A stretch of 64,000 bases of DNA from Sphaerisporangium sp. TRM90804 (GCF_029846175.1 NZ_JARWAC010000017.1:1-64000), one strand, 5' to 3'. Shown: positions 40,285 through 52,687, counted from the stretch's first letter. The notes: generated from the letters alone by a model not told the origin. Translations and numbers: made by a program.

Positions 40285-40327
40285 CGCCCCCGGCCCGGCC
40301 CGCCACCGCGGCGGCCGGGCGGGGGCG
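40285..40327 (-). terminator. Terminator at the end of the fdh operon
   Basis: cgccccc-g-gcccggcc (40285-40300) pairs with ggccgggc-gggggcg (40313-40327): 15 bp with one bulged G. It begins directly next to the fdhD stop on the - strand. Confidence 0.6.
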
Positions 40328-40328
40328 G

Positions 40329-41174
40329 TCAGCGGCCGTTCACGGTGGCGGGGAAGGCGATGCGGTGCTCCCCGGTGTAGACGTTCATGGAGCCGCCGCG
40401 CAGGAACCCGATGAGGGTGAGGCCGCACTCCGCGGCCAGCTCCGCGGCCAGGGACGAGGGCGCCGAGACGGCGGCCAGGGCCGGGATCCCCGCCATGACC
40501 GCCTTCTGCACCAGCTCGAACGAGGCCCGCCCGGAGACCATCAGGACGGTGGACGCCAGCGGGAGCTCGTCCCCGCGCACCGCCCAGCCGAGGATCTTGT
40601 CGACGGCGTTGTGCCGGCCCACGTCCTCCCGGACGCACAGGGCCTCGCCCTCGGGTGTGAACAGGCCGGCGGCGTGCAGGCCGCCGGTGCGGTCGAAGAC
40701 GCGCTGGGCCGAGCGCAGGCGGTCCGGGAGCGCGCCGATCACCTCCGAGTCCAGGCGCAAGGGGTCGCCGGCCACCTCCCAGCGGGCGACCGTGCGCACC
40801 GCCTCCAGCGACGCCTTGCCGCACACGCCGCAGGAGGAGGTGGTGTAGAAGTTGCGCTCCAGCGAGGCCGCCGGCGCGGTCACGCCCGGACCGAGGCGGA
40901 CGTCCAGCACGTTGTAGGTGTTGAGGCCGTCGGCGGTGGCGCCCGCGCAGTAGCGGATCGACCCGATGTCGGCGGCCGAGCCGACGGCACCCTCGCTGAC
41001 GAGGAAGCCGGCGGCCAGGTCGAAGTCGTCGCCCGGCGTGCGCATGGTGACGGTCAGCGGGCGGCCGTCGAGGCGGATCTCCAGCGGCTCCTCGGCGGCC
41101 AGGACGTCGACCCGCCGCGACAGCGCGGCGTCGCGCAGCCGCAGGATCGGGCGCCGGACGGTGACCCGGCTCAC
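40329..41174 (-). CDS. fdhD: Formate dehydrogenase accessory sulfurtransferase FdhD
   Basis: Carries sulfur from a cysteine desulfurase to the bis-MGD molybdenum cofactor, needed for active formate dehydrogenase. It has 281 residues. The active cysteines are in SSCGVCG near residues 118-124. [12 protein letters not shown] and [15 protein letters not shown] are diagnostic. GTG 41174 overlaps the stop of the preceding Fe-S subunit gene (4 bases). Its presence supports a real molybdenum formate dehydrogenase upstream. Confidence 0.96.
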   Translation of the reverse strand: MSRVTVRRPILRLRDAALSRRVDVLAAEEPLEIRLDGRPLTVTMRTPGDDFDLAAGFLVSEGAVGSAADIGSIRYCAGATADGLNTYNVLDVRLGPGVTAPAASLERNFYTTSSCGVCGKASLEAVRTVARWEVAGDPLRLDSEVIGALPDRLRSAQRVFDRTGGLHAAGLFTPEGEALCVREDVGRHNAVDKILGWAVRGDELPLASTVLMVSGRASFELVQKAVMAGIPALAAVSAPSSLAAELAAECGLTLIGFLRGGSMNVYTGEHRIAFPATVNGR

Positions 41175-42216
41175 GTGCCCGGCTCCCCGCGCGCCGGGTC
41201 GCCCGGCGGCGGCCCGGTGTCCCGGGCGGTGCCGGGACCGGACGGCGCGCGGCCCGGGGCGGCCGGGATGGTGGCGGTGACGCCCGAGGACGGCCCGGAG
41301 CCGGAGGAGGCGGCCGGGACCGAGGGTGAGCCGGCGGCCGAGCCGGCCCCGGCGGGTTCGGGCAGGGCCACGTTCTGGACGTGCTGGTAGCCGAAGCGGC
41401 CCTTGATGCACAGGTTCCCGTGCGTCACCGGGTTGTCGTGCGGGGAGCCGACCTTGACGATCCGGTTGTCCTGCACGTGCAGGGTCAGGTTGCAGCCGAC
41501 CCCGCAGTAGCTGCAGATCGTGGTCGTCTGGGTCTGCCGCAACTCGTCCCAGGAGCCCGCGGCGCGCATGTCGTACTCGGTCTTGAACGACAGCGCCCCG
41601 GTGGGGCACACCTCGACGCAGTTGCCGCAGTAGACGCACGCCGAGTCGGTCAGCGGGGCGTCGAACTCGGTGGAGATCACCGAGTCGAACCCGCGGCCCG
41701 CCACGGCGATGGCGAAGCTGTTCTGCCACTGCTCGCCGCAGGCGTCCACGCACTTGTAGCACAGGATGCACTTGTCGTAGTCGCGCACGTAGAGGTCGTT
41801 GTCCACCTTCACCGGCTGGTCGACGCGGGCCGCGTCCTCGCCGAAGCGGCCGGGGCGGGCGTCGTACTCCTCCAGCCACGCGGCGGCGCCCGGGGTGGTG
41901 GACAGGTCGACCGACGAGGCGAGCAGCTCCAGCACGACCTTGCGGCTGTGCCGGGCCCGCTCGGTGGCGGTGCCGACGACCATGCCGGCCTCCGCCTTGC
42001 GCGAGCAGGCCGGGACGAGCGTCCGCGAGCCCTCGACCTCCACCACGCACACCCGGCAGGCGTTCTTGGGGGTGAGCGTGTCGCCGTAGCACAGGGTGGG
42101 GATGTCCTGGCCGGCGCCGCCGCAGGCGTCCAGGATGGTGGCCCCCTCGGGCACCCGGACGGGCTCGCCGTCCACGGTCAGCTCGATCAGGCGCCGGGGC
42201 GGTGACAGGGGAACGG

Positions 42217-42220
<4 letters not shown>
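41171..42220 (-). CDS. Separate Fe-S subunit of formate dehydrogenase (N-terminal part of the alpha chain)
   Basis: A 349-residue protein equal to the electron-transfer half of FdsA/NuoG-type alpha subunits. Cys 44, 55, 58, 72 form a [2Fe-2S] site. Cys 151-154-157-161 and 195-198-201-205 are two [4Fe-4S] ferredoxin sites. CSYCGVGC (236-243) with Cys 271 is the [4Fe-4S] site that normally sits next to molybdenum in the same chain. The His-Cys3 cluster motif found in NuoG and FdsA is absent (no Cys between 73 and 150). The tail 285-349 is Pro/Ala/Gly-rich. It overlaps genes on both sides by 4 bases. Confidence 0.85.
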
Positions 42221-44310
<2,090 letters not shown>

Positions 44311-44316
44311 GGCGGG

Positions 44317-46245
44317 TCACCCGGCCTTCGCGGCGACGAGCTTGTCCACACGCACGGCCGCCGCCTTGAACTCGGCGGTGCCGGCGATGGGGCAGGTGGC
44401 CTCGATGGTGAGGGAGTTGGTGTCCACCTCGTCGGGGAAGTGCATGCTCATGAACACCAGCCCCGGCCGCAGCCCGGGGTCGACGTGCACGGGGGCGACG
44501 ACCGAGCCGCGCCGGGAGCTGATCCGCACCTCCTCGCCCTGGGCGAGGCCGAGCCGGGCGGCGTCCTCGGGGGACAGCTCGATGTGCTCGCCCCTGCGCA
44601 GCGGCGAGGAGAAGCCGGACGACTGGACGCCGGTGTTGTAGGAGTCCAGCGTGCGGCCGGTGGTGAGGCGCAGCGGGTACTCCTCGTCCAGCAGGTCGAC
44701 CGGCGGGGAGTGGCGCAGGAGGGCGAACGGCGCGGGGGCGCCGCGCCGGGCGGGGTCGGTCTCCCAGAGCCTGCCGTGCAGGTAGGGCGGTTCGAGGTCG
44801 TCCTCGGACGGGCACGGCCACTGGATGCCCTGCAGGTCGGTCAGGCGCTGGTAGCTCATGCCGGTGTGGGCGGGGGAGAGCAGGCGCACCTCCTCCCACA
44901 CCTCCTCGGAGCTGGTGTAGTCCCAGTCGTGGCCGAGCCGGCGGGCCAGCTCGCACATGATCCAGATGTCGTCGCGGGCCTCGCCGGGCGGGGTGATCGC
45001 GGCCCGGACGCGCTGCACGCGGCGCTCGCTGTTGGTGAAGGTGCCCTCGGCCTCGCACCAGGCGGCGCTGGCGGGCAGCACGACGTCGGCCATCTGGGCG
45101 GTCTTGGTGAGGAAGATGTCCTGCACGACCAGGTGGTCGAGCATGCTGAGCCGCTTGACGCAGTGCAGGGAGTCGGCCTCGGACTGCACGGGGTTCTCGC
45201 CGATGAGGTAGCAGGTGGTGACCTTGCCCTCGCCCATGGCCTCCAGCATGTCGGTGAGGTTGAGGCCGTACCTGGGCTGGATCGGCGCCTGCCAGGCCTG
45301 TTCGAACTTGGCGCGGATCGCGGGGTCGAGGATGTCCTGGAAGCCGGGCAGGCGGTTGGGGATAGCTCCCATGTCGCCGCCGCCCTGCACGTTGTTCTGC
45401 CCGCGCAGCGGCGACAGCCCGGAGCCGTACCTGCCGACGTGCCCGGTGAGCAGCGACAGGTTGATCAGCGCCCGGACGTTGTCGGTGGCGTTGTGGTGCT
45501 CGGTGATGCCGAGCGTCCAGCAGAGCTGGGCCCGGTCGGCGCGGGCGTAGGCGTGGGCCATCTCCCTGATCGCCTCGGCCGGGACGCCGGTGACCTGCTC
45601 GGCGGCCGTGAGCGTCCACGGCTCGACCGAGGCCTTGAACTCCTCGAAGCCCACGGTGGCGCGCTCGATGAAGGCGGTGTTGTGCAGCCCGGCGTCGATG
45701 ATCTCGCGCGCGACCGCGTGGGCCAGTGGGATGTCGGTGCCTACGTTGAGCCCCAGCCAGCGGTCGGCCCACTGGGCGGTGCCGGTGCGGCGCGGGTCGA
45801 CGGCGAACATGCGCGCGCCCTTGCGGATGCCCTTGAGCACGTGGTGGAAGAAGATCGGGTGGGCGTTGCGCGCCGCCGACCCCCACATGACGATGACGTC
45901 GGTGTCCTCGACCTCCTGGTAGGAGGAGGTGCCGCCGCCGCTGCCGAAGGCGGCGGCCAGGCCCGCGACGCTCGGCGCGTGGCAGGTGCGGTTGCAGGAG
46001 TCGACGTTGTTGGTGCCGACCACGACCCGGGAGAACTTCTGGGCGACGTAGTTCATCTCGTTGGTCGAGCGGGCGCACGACAGCATCGCGAACGCGTCGG
46101 GACCGTGCCGGCCGATGTTGCGGCGAAATCCCTCGGCGGCCCGTTCCAGGGCCTCGTCCCAGGTGGCCCGCCGCAGCACACCGTTCTCGCGTACAAGCGG
46201 ATGGGTCAACCGGTCGTAGTGCTGCTCGACTCGGTTCTTCGTCAT
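44317..46245 (-). CDS. fdhA: Formate dehydrogenase catalytic (bis-MGD molybdenum) subunit lacking the N-terminal Fe-S domain
   Basis: A 642-residue molybdopterin oxidoreductase that oxidises formate to CO2. The catalytic NRTCHAPSV puts the Mo-binding cysteine at 88 next to His 89, as in cysteine-type (non-selenium) formate dehydrogenases. RGQNNVQGGGDMG and LIGENPVQSEAD are typical. The C-terminal molydop-binding domain spans about 525-635. The chain starts after the region where the usual CxxCxxxC cluster would be, and that cluster is in the separate gene downstream. ATG 46245 follows operator-like site A. Confidence 0.9.
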   Translation of the reverse strand: MTKNRVEQHYDRLTHPLVRENGVLRRATWDEALERAAEGFRRNIGRHGPDAFAMLSCARSTNEMNYVAQKFSRVVVGTNNVDSCNRTCHAPSVAGLAAAFGSGGGTSSYQEVEDTDVIVMWGSAARNAHPIFFHHVLKGIRKGARMFAVDPRRTGTAQWADRWLGLNVGTDIPLAHAVAREIIDAGLHNTAFIERATVGFEEFKASVEPWTLTAAEQVTGVPAEAIREMAHAYARADRAQLCWTLGITEHHNATDNVRALINLSLLTGHVGRYGSGLSPLRGQNNVQGGGDMGAIPNRLPGFQDILDPAIRAKFEQAWQAPIQPRYGLNLTDMLEAMGEGKVTTCYLIGENPVQSEADSLHCVKRLSMLDHLVVQDIFLTKTAQMADVVLPASAAWCEAEGTFTNSERRVQRVRAAITPPGEARDDIWIMCELARRLGHDWDYTSSEEVWEEVRLLSPAHTGMSYQRLTDLQGIQWPCPSEDDLEPPYLHGRLWETDPARRGAPAPFALLRHSPPVDLLDEEYPLRLTTGRTLDSYNTGVQSSGFSSPLRRGEHIELSPEDAARLGLAQGEEVRISSRRGSVVAPVHVDPGLRPGLVFMSMHFPDEVDTNSLTIEATCPIAGTAEFKAAAVRVDKLVAAKAG

Positions 46246-46262
46246 ATCCAGCCTTTCACACG

Positions 46263-46282
46263 AATTCTGTATGCAGTCTACG
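46263..46282. promoter_or_regulatory. Operator-like site A, before the formate dehydrogenase operon
   Basis: The reverse strand reads CGTAGACTGCATACAGAATT, matching about 12 of 20 positions of the island consensus TCCATACTGTATACCGTATG. It is 18 bp upstream of the molybdenum subunit start and the weakest member of the set. Confidence 0.45.
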
Positions 46283-46292
46283 GTATGTGTTA

Positions 46293-47282
46293 TTAGCCGG
46301 CGGGAACAAGGCCGAGGCGCGTCTGCTCGTCCAGCAGGTCGGTCACCGCGTGGATCGACCGCAGCGTGGGCACGTCCGTCCCGGTGAGGCCGGCCAGCTC
46401 GACGACGGCCGCGAGCAGCACGTCCAGCTCCAGCGGCTTGCCCTTCTCCAGGTCCTGGAGGGTGGAGGTCTTGTGCTCGCCGGCCTTCTCGGCGCCGGCC
46501 ATCCGGCGCTCGATGGAGATCCGGGGCTCGCATCCGACCCGGCGGGCCACCTCCACGGTCTCGCGCATCATCTCGACGACGAGGGCCCGCGCGCGTTCGT
46601 GGCGGCAGATGCCCGCCATCGTCGCGCGGGCGAGTGCGCTGATGGGGTTGAAGGCGATGTTGCCCATCAGCTTGATCCAGATGTCGTGCCGCAGGTCGGC
46701 CTCGACGGGGCACTTGAGGCCGCCCTGGGCCATGGCCTCGCCGAAGGCGGTGCAGCGGGCGGAGATCGAGCCGTCGGGCTCCCCGATCGAGAACCGGGTG
46801 CCCTCCAGGTGGCGGACCACCCCGGGGGCCTCCAGCTCGGTGGCGGCGTAGACGACGCAGCCGATGGCGCGCTCCAGGGGCAGGGCCGCGGTGACGCTGC
46901 CGCCGGGGTCGACGCTCTCGATGCGGTATCCCTCGTAGGGGCCGGGCAGGCGGTGGAAGTACCACCAGGGGATGCCGTTCTGGGCGGCGATCACCGCGGT
47001 GGTCTCGTGCAGCAGGGGACGGATCATCGGCCCCGCCGCGGCGTACGAGTTGGCCTTGAGGCCGAGGAACACGTAGTCCACCGGCCCGACACTGCCGGGG
47101 TCGTCGGTGGCGTGAGGGTGACCGGTGAAGTCCCCTCGGGGGCTCAGCACGCGCACACCGGACTGACGCATCGCGGCGAGGTGCTCCCCGCGGGCGATGA
47201 GATGCACCTCGACGCCGGCCCTGTACAGGGCGGCGCCCACATACGCGCCGATGGCGCCGGCGCCAAGAACAGCGACCTTCAC
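46293..47282 (-). CDS. Ketopantoate reductase (KPR/ApbA) family protein
   Basis: A 329-residue NADPH-dependent 2-oxoacid reductase. KVAVLGAGAIGAYVGAAL (2-19) is the nucleotide site. KLMGNIAFNPISALARAT holds the catalytic lysine and asparagine of the family. It is labelled 2-dehydropantoate reductase by homology, but inside a formate/oxalate island it may reduce another 2-oxoacid. Alternatively it may support CoA supply for the CoA-dependent pathway. GTG 47282 lies just downstream of operator-like site B, and the gene precedes the fdh operon on the same strand. Confidence 0.82.
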   Translation of the reverse strand: MKVAVLGAGAIGAYVGAALYRAGVEVHLIARGEHLAAMRQSGVRVLSPRGDFTGHPHATDDPGSVGPVDYVFLGLKANSYAAAGPMIRPLLHETTAVIAAQNGIPWWYFHRLPGPYEGYRIESVDPGGSVTAALPLERAIGCVVYAATELEAPGVVRHLEGTRFSIGEPDGSISARCTAFGEAMAQGGLKCPVEADLRHDIWIKLMGNIAFNPISALARATMAGICRHERARALVVEMMRETVEVARRVGCEPRISIERRMAGAEKAGEHKTSTLQDLEKGKPLELDVLLAAVVELAGLTGTDVPTLRSIHAVTDLLDEQTRLGLVPAG

Positions 47283-47311
47283 GAAGCAGCTCCGTTCTCG
47301 CGTCGACAGTG

Positions 47312-47331
47312 CATTCGGTATACAGTATGGA
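47312..47331. promoter_or_regulatory. Operator-like site B, before the KPR gene
   Basis: CATTCGGTATACAGTATGGA on the + strand, whose reverse complement is TCCATACTGTATACCGAATG, differs from the consensus at one position. It is 30 bp upstream of the KPR start, at a suitable place to cover its promoter. Confidence 0.75.
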
Positions 47332-47488
47332 AAAATTACGGTCAAGAAGGCCGGCCTCGGTCTTCGCGCGGCACGGGGGAGAAGGCCGCCCCTGGCGCGC
47401 ATCGCGGGAGATGTTCGCGGTGCCTGCGTGAAACATCGGCGTAACTGGGGTCTGGACAAGGGGCGACGGCAACGATAAGCATGGGTTT

Positions 47489-47508
47489 CATACGGTATGC
47501 AGTATGGA
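47489..47508. promoter_or_regulatory. Operator-like site C, before the oxalyl-CoA decarboxylase-like gene
   Basis: CATACGGTATGCAGTATGGA; the reverse complement TCCATACTGCATACCGTATG differs from the consensus at one position. It lies 29 bp before ATG 47538 and 158 bp from site B, so the divergent KPR and oxc promoters each have a copy. Confidence 0.75.
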
Positions 47509-47537
47509 GAAGACACTTTTTGAAGGGACGACGCCAG

Positions 47538-49238
47538 ATGGCCGAATCACCGTCTCAGCCCGCTGAATCGCCGGAGACCATTTCGGGCGGCCACCTCGTG
47601 GCCAAGGCCCTGAAGGCGGAGGGCGTGGATGTGATCTTCACCCTCTGCGGCGGCCACATCATCGACATCTACGACGGATGCGTCGACGAGGGCATCGACG
47701 TCATCGACGTACGGCACGAACAGGTGGCCGCGCACGCCGCCGACGGCTACGCGCGGATCACCGGCAAGCCCGGATGCGCCGTGGTGACGGCGGGCCCGGG
47801 AACCACCGACGCGGTCACGGGCGTGGCCAACGCGTTCAGGGCCGAGAGCCCCATGCTGCTCATCGGCGGCCAGGGAGCCCTGAGCCAGCACAAGATGGGC
47901 TCGCTGCAGGACCTGCCGCACGTCGACATGATGACGCCGATCACCAAGTTCGCGGCCACGGTGCCCTCCACCGAGCGGGTGGCCGACATCGTGTCCATGG
48001 CCTTCCGCGAGTGCTACCACGGCGCGCCGGGGCCGTCCTTCCTGGAGATCCCGCGCGACGTCCTGGACGCCCGGGTGCCGCTCGCCAAGGCCCGCATCCC
48101 CGAGGCGGGACGCTACCGCGCCTCCACGCGCCAGGCCGGCGACCCGGAGGCGATCGAGCGCCTGGGCGACCTGATCGCCCACTCGGAGAAGCCGTGCATC
48201 CTGCTCGGCAGCCAGGTCTGGACCTGCAGGGCCACCGACGACGCGATCGACTTCGTCCGCGCGCTCAACGTGCCCGCCTACATGAACGGCTCCGGGCGCG
48301 GCACGCTCGCCCCCGGCGACCCGCACCACTACCAGCTCTCGCGCCGGTACGCGTTCTCCAACGCCGACCTGATCATCATCGTCGGCACGCCGTTCGACTT
48401 CCGCATGGGCTACGGCAAGCGGCTCTCGCAGGACGCGACCGTGGTGCAGATCGACCTGGACTACCGCACCGTCGGCAAGAACCGCGACATCGACCTCGGC
48501 ATCGTCGGCGACGCGGGCCTGGTGCTGGCCGCGGCCGCCGCCGCGGCGACCGGCCGGGAGGACAACGGCTTCGCCAAGCGCAAGCGGTGGATGGAGGAGC
48601 TGCGCGAGGTCGAGACCAAGGCGTACGAGAAGCGCCTGCCCCGCCAGCTCTCGCAGTCCCAGCCGATCGACCCCTACCGCCTGGTGCACGAGATCAACGA
48701 GTTCCTCACCGAGGACACCATCTACATCGGCGACGGCGGCGACATCGTCACCTTCTCCGGCCAGGTGGTGCAGCCCAAGTCGCCCGGCCACTGGATGGAC
48801 CCCGGGCCGCTCGGCACGCTCGGCGTCGGCGTCGCGTTCGCGATGGCGGCCAAGAACGCCCGCAGGGACAAGGAGGTCCTCTGTCTGTTCGGCGACGGCG
48901 CCTTCAGCCTCACCGGCTGGGACTTCGAGACCATGGTGCGGTTCGACCTGCCGTTCATCGGGGTCATCGGCAACAACTCCTCGATGAACCAGATCCGCTA
49001 CGGCCAGGCCGCCAAGTACGGCCAGGACCGGGGACGGATCGGCAACACCCTGGGCGACGTCAGGTACGACGAGTTCGCCCGCCTGCTGGGCGGCCACGGC
49101 GAAGAGGTGCGCGACCCCGCCGGCATCCGGCCCGCCCTGGAGCGCGCCCGCGAGTCCGGGAAACCCGCGTTGATCAACGTCTGGATAGATCCGGACGTCT
49201 ACGCGCCCGGGACCATGAACCAGACCATGTACAAGTAG
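47538..49238 (+). CDS. oxc: ThDP-dependent decarboxylase, probable oxalyl-CoA decarboxylase
   Basis: A 566-residue thiamine-diphosphate enzyme. N-terminal PYR domain with the catalytic glutamate in [14 protein letters not shown], a central domain, and a PP domain with [15 protein letters not shown]...GNN (GDG-NN). Overall it looks closest to IlvG-like/2-hydroxyacyl-CoA lyase proteins, not to acetolactate synthase. The adjoining frc gene makes oxalyl-CoA to formyl-CoA + CO2 the likely reaction. The CoA-pocket tyrosines of Oxalobacter Oxc could not be aligned with confidence. ATG 47538 has gaaggga upstream; an earlier in-frame ATG (47481) lies before site C. Confidence 0.7.
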   Translation: MAESPSQPAESPETISGGHLVAKALKAEGVDVIFTLCGGHIIDIYDGCVDEGIDVIDVRHEQVAAHAADGYARITGKPGCAVVTAGPGTTDAVTGVANAFRAESPMLLIGGQGALSQHKMGSLQDLPHVDMMTPITKFAATVPSTERVADIVSMAFRECYHGAPGPSFLEIPRDVLDARVPLAKARIPEAGRYRASTRQAGDPEAIERLGDLIAHSEKPCILLGSQVWTCRATDDAIDFVRALNVPAYMNGSGRGTLAPGDPHHYQLSRRYAFSNADLIIIVGTPFDFRMGYGKRLSQDATVVQIDLDYRTVGKNRDIDLGIVGDAGLVLAAAAAAATGREDNGFAKRKRWMEELREVETKAYEKRLPRQLSQSQPIDPYRLVHEINEFLTEDTIYIGDGGDIVTFSGQVVQPKSPGHWMDPGPLGTLGVGVAFAMAAKNARRDKEVLCLFGDGAFSLTGWDFETMVRFDLPFIGVIGNNSSMNQIRYGQAAKYGQDRGRIGNTLGDVRYDEFARLLGGHGEEVRDPAGIRPALERARESGKPALINVWIDPDVYAPGTMNQTMYK

Positions 49239-49249
49239 GGGTTCCCGCG

Positions 49250-50476
49250 ATGAGCAGAGCACTCGACGGTGTCCGCGTCCTCGACATGACCCACGTGCAG
49301 TCCGGCCCTTCCTGCACGCAGATCCTCGGCTGGCTCGGCGCCGACGTCGTGAAGCTGGAGTCCCCCACCGGCGACATCACCCGCCAGCAGCTCCGCGACC
49401 TGCCCGATGTCGACAGCCTGTACTTCACGATGCTGAACGCCAACAAGCGCAGCATCACCCTCAACATGAAGAGCACCGAGGGCAAGGAGATCTTCACCGA
49501 GCTGGTGCGCCGCTCCGACGTGCTGGTGGAGAACTTCGGCCCCGGCGCGGTCGACCGCATGGGCTTCACCTGGGAGCGCCTGCGGGAGATCAACCCCCGG
49601 CTGGTCTACGCCTCGATCAAGGGCTTCGGCCCCGGCAGGTACGCCGACTACAAGGCCTACGAGGTGGTCGCCCAGGCGATGGGCGGCTCCATGACCACCA
49701 CCGGCTTCGAGGACGGCCCGCCGCTGGCGACCGGCGCGCAGATCGGCGACTCCGGCACCGGCATCCACACCGTCGCCGGCATCCTGGCCGCGCTCTACCA
49801 GCGCCACGAGACCGGGCAGGGCCAGCGGGTGCAGGTGGCCATGCAGCACGCCGTGCTGAACCTGTGCCGCGTCAAGCTCCGCGACCAGCAGCGGCTGGCG
49901 CACGGCCCGCTGGCGGAGTACCCCAACCGGACCTTCGGCGACGAGGTGCCGCGCTCGGGCAACGCCTCGGGCGGCGGGCAGCCCGGCTGGGCGGTCAAGT
50001 GCGCCCCCGGCGGCCCCAACGACTACATCTACGTGATCGTGCAGCCCCCCGGCTGGGCGCCGCTGGCCCGCGTCATCGGCCGTCCCGAGCTGGCCGAGGA
50101 CCCCGAGTGGGCCACGCCGGCGGCCCGCCTGCCCAAGCTGGACAAGATGTTCCAGCTCATCGAGGAGTGGACGAGCCTGCACGGCAAGTGGGCGGTGCTC
50201 GACGCGCTCAACGCGCAGAACATCCCCTGCGGGCCGATCCTGTCGACCAAGGAGCTGATCGAGGACCAGACGCTCCGCGACCAGGGCATGATCGTCGACG
50301 TCGACCACCCCGAGCGCGGCAGCTTCGTGACCGTCGGCAGCCCCATCCAGATGTCGGACTCCCCGGTGACGATCACCACGCCGCCCCTGCTGGGCGAGCA
50401 CAACGAGGAAATCTACTCAGACCTCGGGTTCTCCGCCGACAGGCTGGCGGACCTGCGGCGGAACGGAGTGATCTGA
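49250..50476 (+). CDS. frc: Formyl-CoA:oxalate CoA-transferase
   Basis: Class III (CaiB/BaiF) CoA-transferase of 408 residues that moves CoA from formyl-CoA to oxalate. The match to Oxalobacter Frc is strong throughout: [50 protein letters not shown]. The catalytic aspartate is D167 in IGDSGTGIH (D169 in Oxalobacter). The mobile glycine loop is [12 protein letters not shown] roughly 20-residue insertion before the loop in Oxalobacter Frc is missing here. It starts 11 bp after oxc and overlaps the next gene by 1 base (TGATG). Confidence 0.92.
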   Translation: MSRALDGVRVLDMTHVQSGPSCTQILGWLGADVVKLESPTGDITRQQLRDLPDVDSLYFTMLNANKRSITLNMKSTEGKEIFTELVRRSDVLVENFGPGAVDRMGFTWERLREINPRLVYASIKGFGPGRYADYKAYEVVAQAMGGSMTTTGFEDGPPLATGAQIGDSGTGIHTVAGILAALYQRHETGQGQRVQVAMQHAVLNLCRVKLRDQQRLAHGPLAEYPNRTFGDEVPRSGNASGGGQPGWAVKCAPGGPNDYIYVIVQPPGWAPLARVIGRPELAEDPEWATPAARLPKLDKMFQLIEEWTSLHGKWAVLDALNAQNIPCGPILSTKELIEDQTLRDQGMIVDVDHPERGSFVTVGSPIQMSDSPVTITTPPLLGEHNEEIYSDLGFSADRLADLRRNGVI

Positions 50477-52611
50477 TGGCATCCGGTGGCGACGGCGTAC
50501 GCGAGGTGCTGGAGAAGGCGCGTGCGGAGGGCCGCACGGCGCTGACTGCGCCGGAGGGCAGGAAAGTCTGCGAGGCGTACGGCATCGCGACCCCCGGCGA
50601 GGGCCTGGCCGCCTCCGCCGACGAGGCGGTGCGGCTCGCCGAGGAGATCGGCTTCCCGGTGGTGCTGAAGATCGTGTCCCCCGACATCCTGCACAAGACC
50701 GAGGCAGGGGGCGTCGTCGTCGGGCCGCGCACGGCGCAGGACGTGCGCGCCGCCTACGAGCAGATCATGACCTCGGCCCGGGCGTACGACGCCGAGGCGT
50801 CCATCGACGGCGTCCAGGTGCAGAAGATGGTCGGCGGCGGCCACGAGGTGATCATCGGCGCGGTGACCGACCCCACCTTCGGCAAGGTGGTGGCCTTCGG
50901 GCTCGGCGGCGTGCTGGTGGAGGTGCTGAAGGACGTCACCTTCCGCCTGGCGCCCCTGACCGGCGAGGAGGCGCTGGGCATGCTGGACGACGTGCGCTCG
51001 GCCGAGCTGCTGCGCGGCGTGCGCGGCGCCGAGGGCGTGCACCGCGAGGCGCTCGCCGGCATGATCGAACGGGTCGGCGCGCTGGTGTCGGACTTCCCGG
51101 AGATCGCCGAGATCGACCTCAACCCGGTGTTCGCCGACGCGTCCGGGGCGACCGCCGCCGACGTGCGCATCCTGCTCGACCTGGACCCGGCGCCGCCCAG
51201 GCGGCGGATCCCGCCAGAGGAGATCCTCTCCTCGATGAACCGCGTCTTCAAGCCGCGCGCGGTCGCGGTGATCGGCGCCTCGGCCGAGACCGGCAAGATC
51301 GGCAACTCGGTCATGCGCAACCTCATCGACGGCGGCTACCGGGGGCGGGTGTTCCCGATCAACCCCAAGGCCACCGAGATCATGGGGCTGCCCGCCTACC
51401 CCTCGATCAGCGCGGTGCCCTACGACGTCGACGTCGCGGTGTTCGCCATCCCGGCCAAGTTCGTGGCCGCGGCGCTGGAGGAGGTCGGCGCGGCGGGCGT
51501 CGCGGGGGCCGTCATGATCCCGTCGGGCTTCGCCGAGACCGGCAACGTGGCGGGCCAGGACGAGATCCTGGAGATCGCCCGCAGGCACGGAGTCCGCATC
51601 CTCGGACCCAACATCTACGGCTACTACTACACGCCGGAGAACCTCTGCGCGACCTTCTGCACGCCGTACGACGTGAAGGGCAGCGTGGCGCTGACCTCCC
51701 AGAGCGGCGGCATCGGCATGGCCATCCTGGGGTTCAGCCGCACCACCAAGATGGGCGTCTCGGCGATCGTCGGCGTCGGCAACAAGGCCGACATCGACGA
51801 GGACGACCTGCTCACCTTCTTCGAGCAGGACGACAACACCCGCTGCGTCGCCATGCACATGGAGGACCTCAAGGACGGCCGCGGCTTCGTCGAGGTGGCC
51901 AGGCGCGTGAGCCGGACCAAGCCGGTGATCGTGCTGAAGGCCGGGCGCACCGCCATGGGCGCCCGGGCCGCGGGCTCGCACACCGGGGCGCTGGCCGGCG
52001 ACGACAAGGTGTACGACGACATCCTGCGCCAGGCGGGCGTCGTGCGCGCCCCCGGGCTGAACGACATGCTGGAGTACGCCCGCTCACTGCCCATGATGCC
52101 CACCCCCAAGGGCGAGAACGTGGTCATCATCACCGGGGCCGGCGGCTCGGGCGTCCTGCTCTCCGACGCCTGCGTCGACAACGGCCTGTCGCTCATGGAG
52201 ATCCCCCCCGACCTGGACGAGGCGTTCCGCGCCTTCATCCCGCCCTTCGGGGCGGCGGGCAACCCGATCGACATCACCGGCGGCGAGCCGCCGAGCACCT
52301 ACGCCAACACCGTCAGGCTGGGCCTGACGGACGAGCGCATCCACGCGCTGGTCCTCGGCTACTGGCACACCATCGTGACCCCCCCGATGGTGTTCGCCGA
52401 GCTGATCGCCCGCGTGGTGGCCGAGGAGCGGGCCAAGGGCAACGACAAGCCCGTGGTCGCGTCGCTGGCCGGTGACACCGAGGTCGAGGACGCCTGCGAC
52501 TACCTGTTCGAGCACGGGGTGGTGGCTTACCCGTACACGACGGAGAAGCCGGTGGCCGTGCTCGGCGCCAAGTACCGCTGGGCCAGAGCGGCGGGCCTTC
52601 TCCAGGGCTGA
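50476..52611 (+). CDS. ADP-forming acyl-CoA synthetase (ATP-grasp + CoA-binding fusion)
   Basis: A 711-residue protein with the order ATP-grasp (about 10-235; FPVVLKIVSPDILHKTEAGGV), then CoA-binding Rossmann (about 250-390; AVIGASAETGKIGNSVMRNL), then a succinyl-CoA-ligase-like part. The phospho-histidine is probably in AAGSHTGALAGDDKVYD. This is the acetate-CoA ligase (ADP-forming) superfamily with the beta part first. Directly behind oxc-frc it may prime the cycle by making formyl-CoA, oxalyl-CoA or another CoA donor from ATP. The substrate is inferred from context only. Confidence 0.85.
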   Translation: MASGGDGVREVLEKARAEGRTALTAPEGRKVCEAYGIATPGEGLAASADEAVRLAEEIGFPVVLKIVSPDILHKTEAGGVVVGPRTAQDVRAAYEQIMTSARAYDAEASIDGVQVQKMVGGGHEVIIGAVTDPTFGKVVAFGLGGVLVEVLKDVTFRLAPLTGEEALGMLDDVRSAELLRGVRGAEGVHREALAGMIERVGALVSDFPEIAEIDLNPVFADASGATAADVRILLDLDPAPPRRRIPPEEILSSMNRVFKPRAVAVIGASAETGKIGNSVMRNLIDGGYRGRVFPINPKATEIMGLPAYPSISAVPYDVDVAVFAIPAKFVAAALEEVGAAGVAGAVMIPSGFAETGNVAGQDEILEIARRHGVRILGPNIYGYYYTPENLCATFCTPYDVKGSVALTSQSGGIGMAILGFSRTTKMGVSAIVGVGNKADIDEDDLLTFFEQDDNTRCVAMHMEDLKDGRGFVEVARRVSRTKPVIVLKAGRTAMGARAAGSHTGALAGDDKVYDDILRQAGVVRAPGLNDMLEYARSLPMMPTPKGENVVIITGAGGSGVLLSDACVDNGLSLMEIPPDLDEAFRAFIPPFGAAGNPIDITGGEPPSTYANTVRLGLTDERIHALVLGYWHTIVTPPMVFAELIARVVAEERAKGNDKPVVASLAGDTEVEDACDYLFEHGVVAYPYTTEKPVAVLGAKYRWARAAGLLQG

Positions 52612-52687
52612 CGGCCGCCGTCCGCGCGAGTGAGGGGGCGTTCGCGGCAGCACAACCGGATTCACCCACTCCCCAGGAGGTTTGCAG

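Noticed and set aside
47481-47537. Upstream ATG 47481 as the start of the oxc-like gene
   Set aside because: It would translate through operator-like site C and lacks a ribosome-binding site. ATG 47538 has one and begins near conserved sequence.
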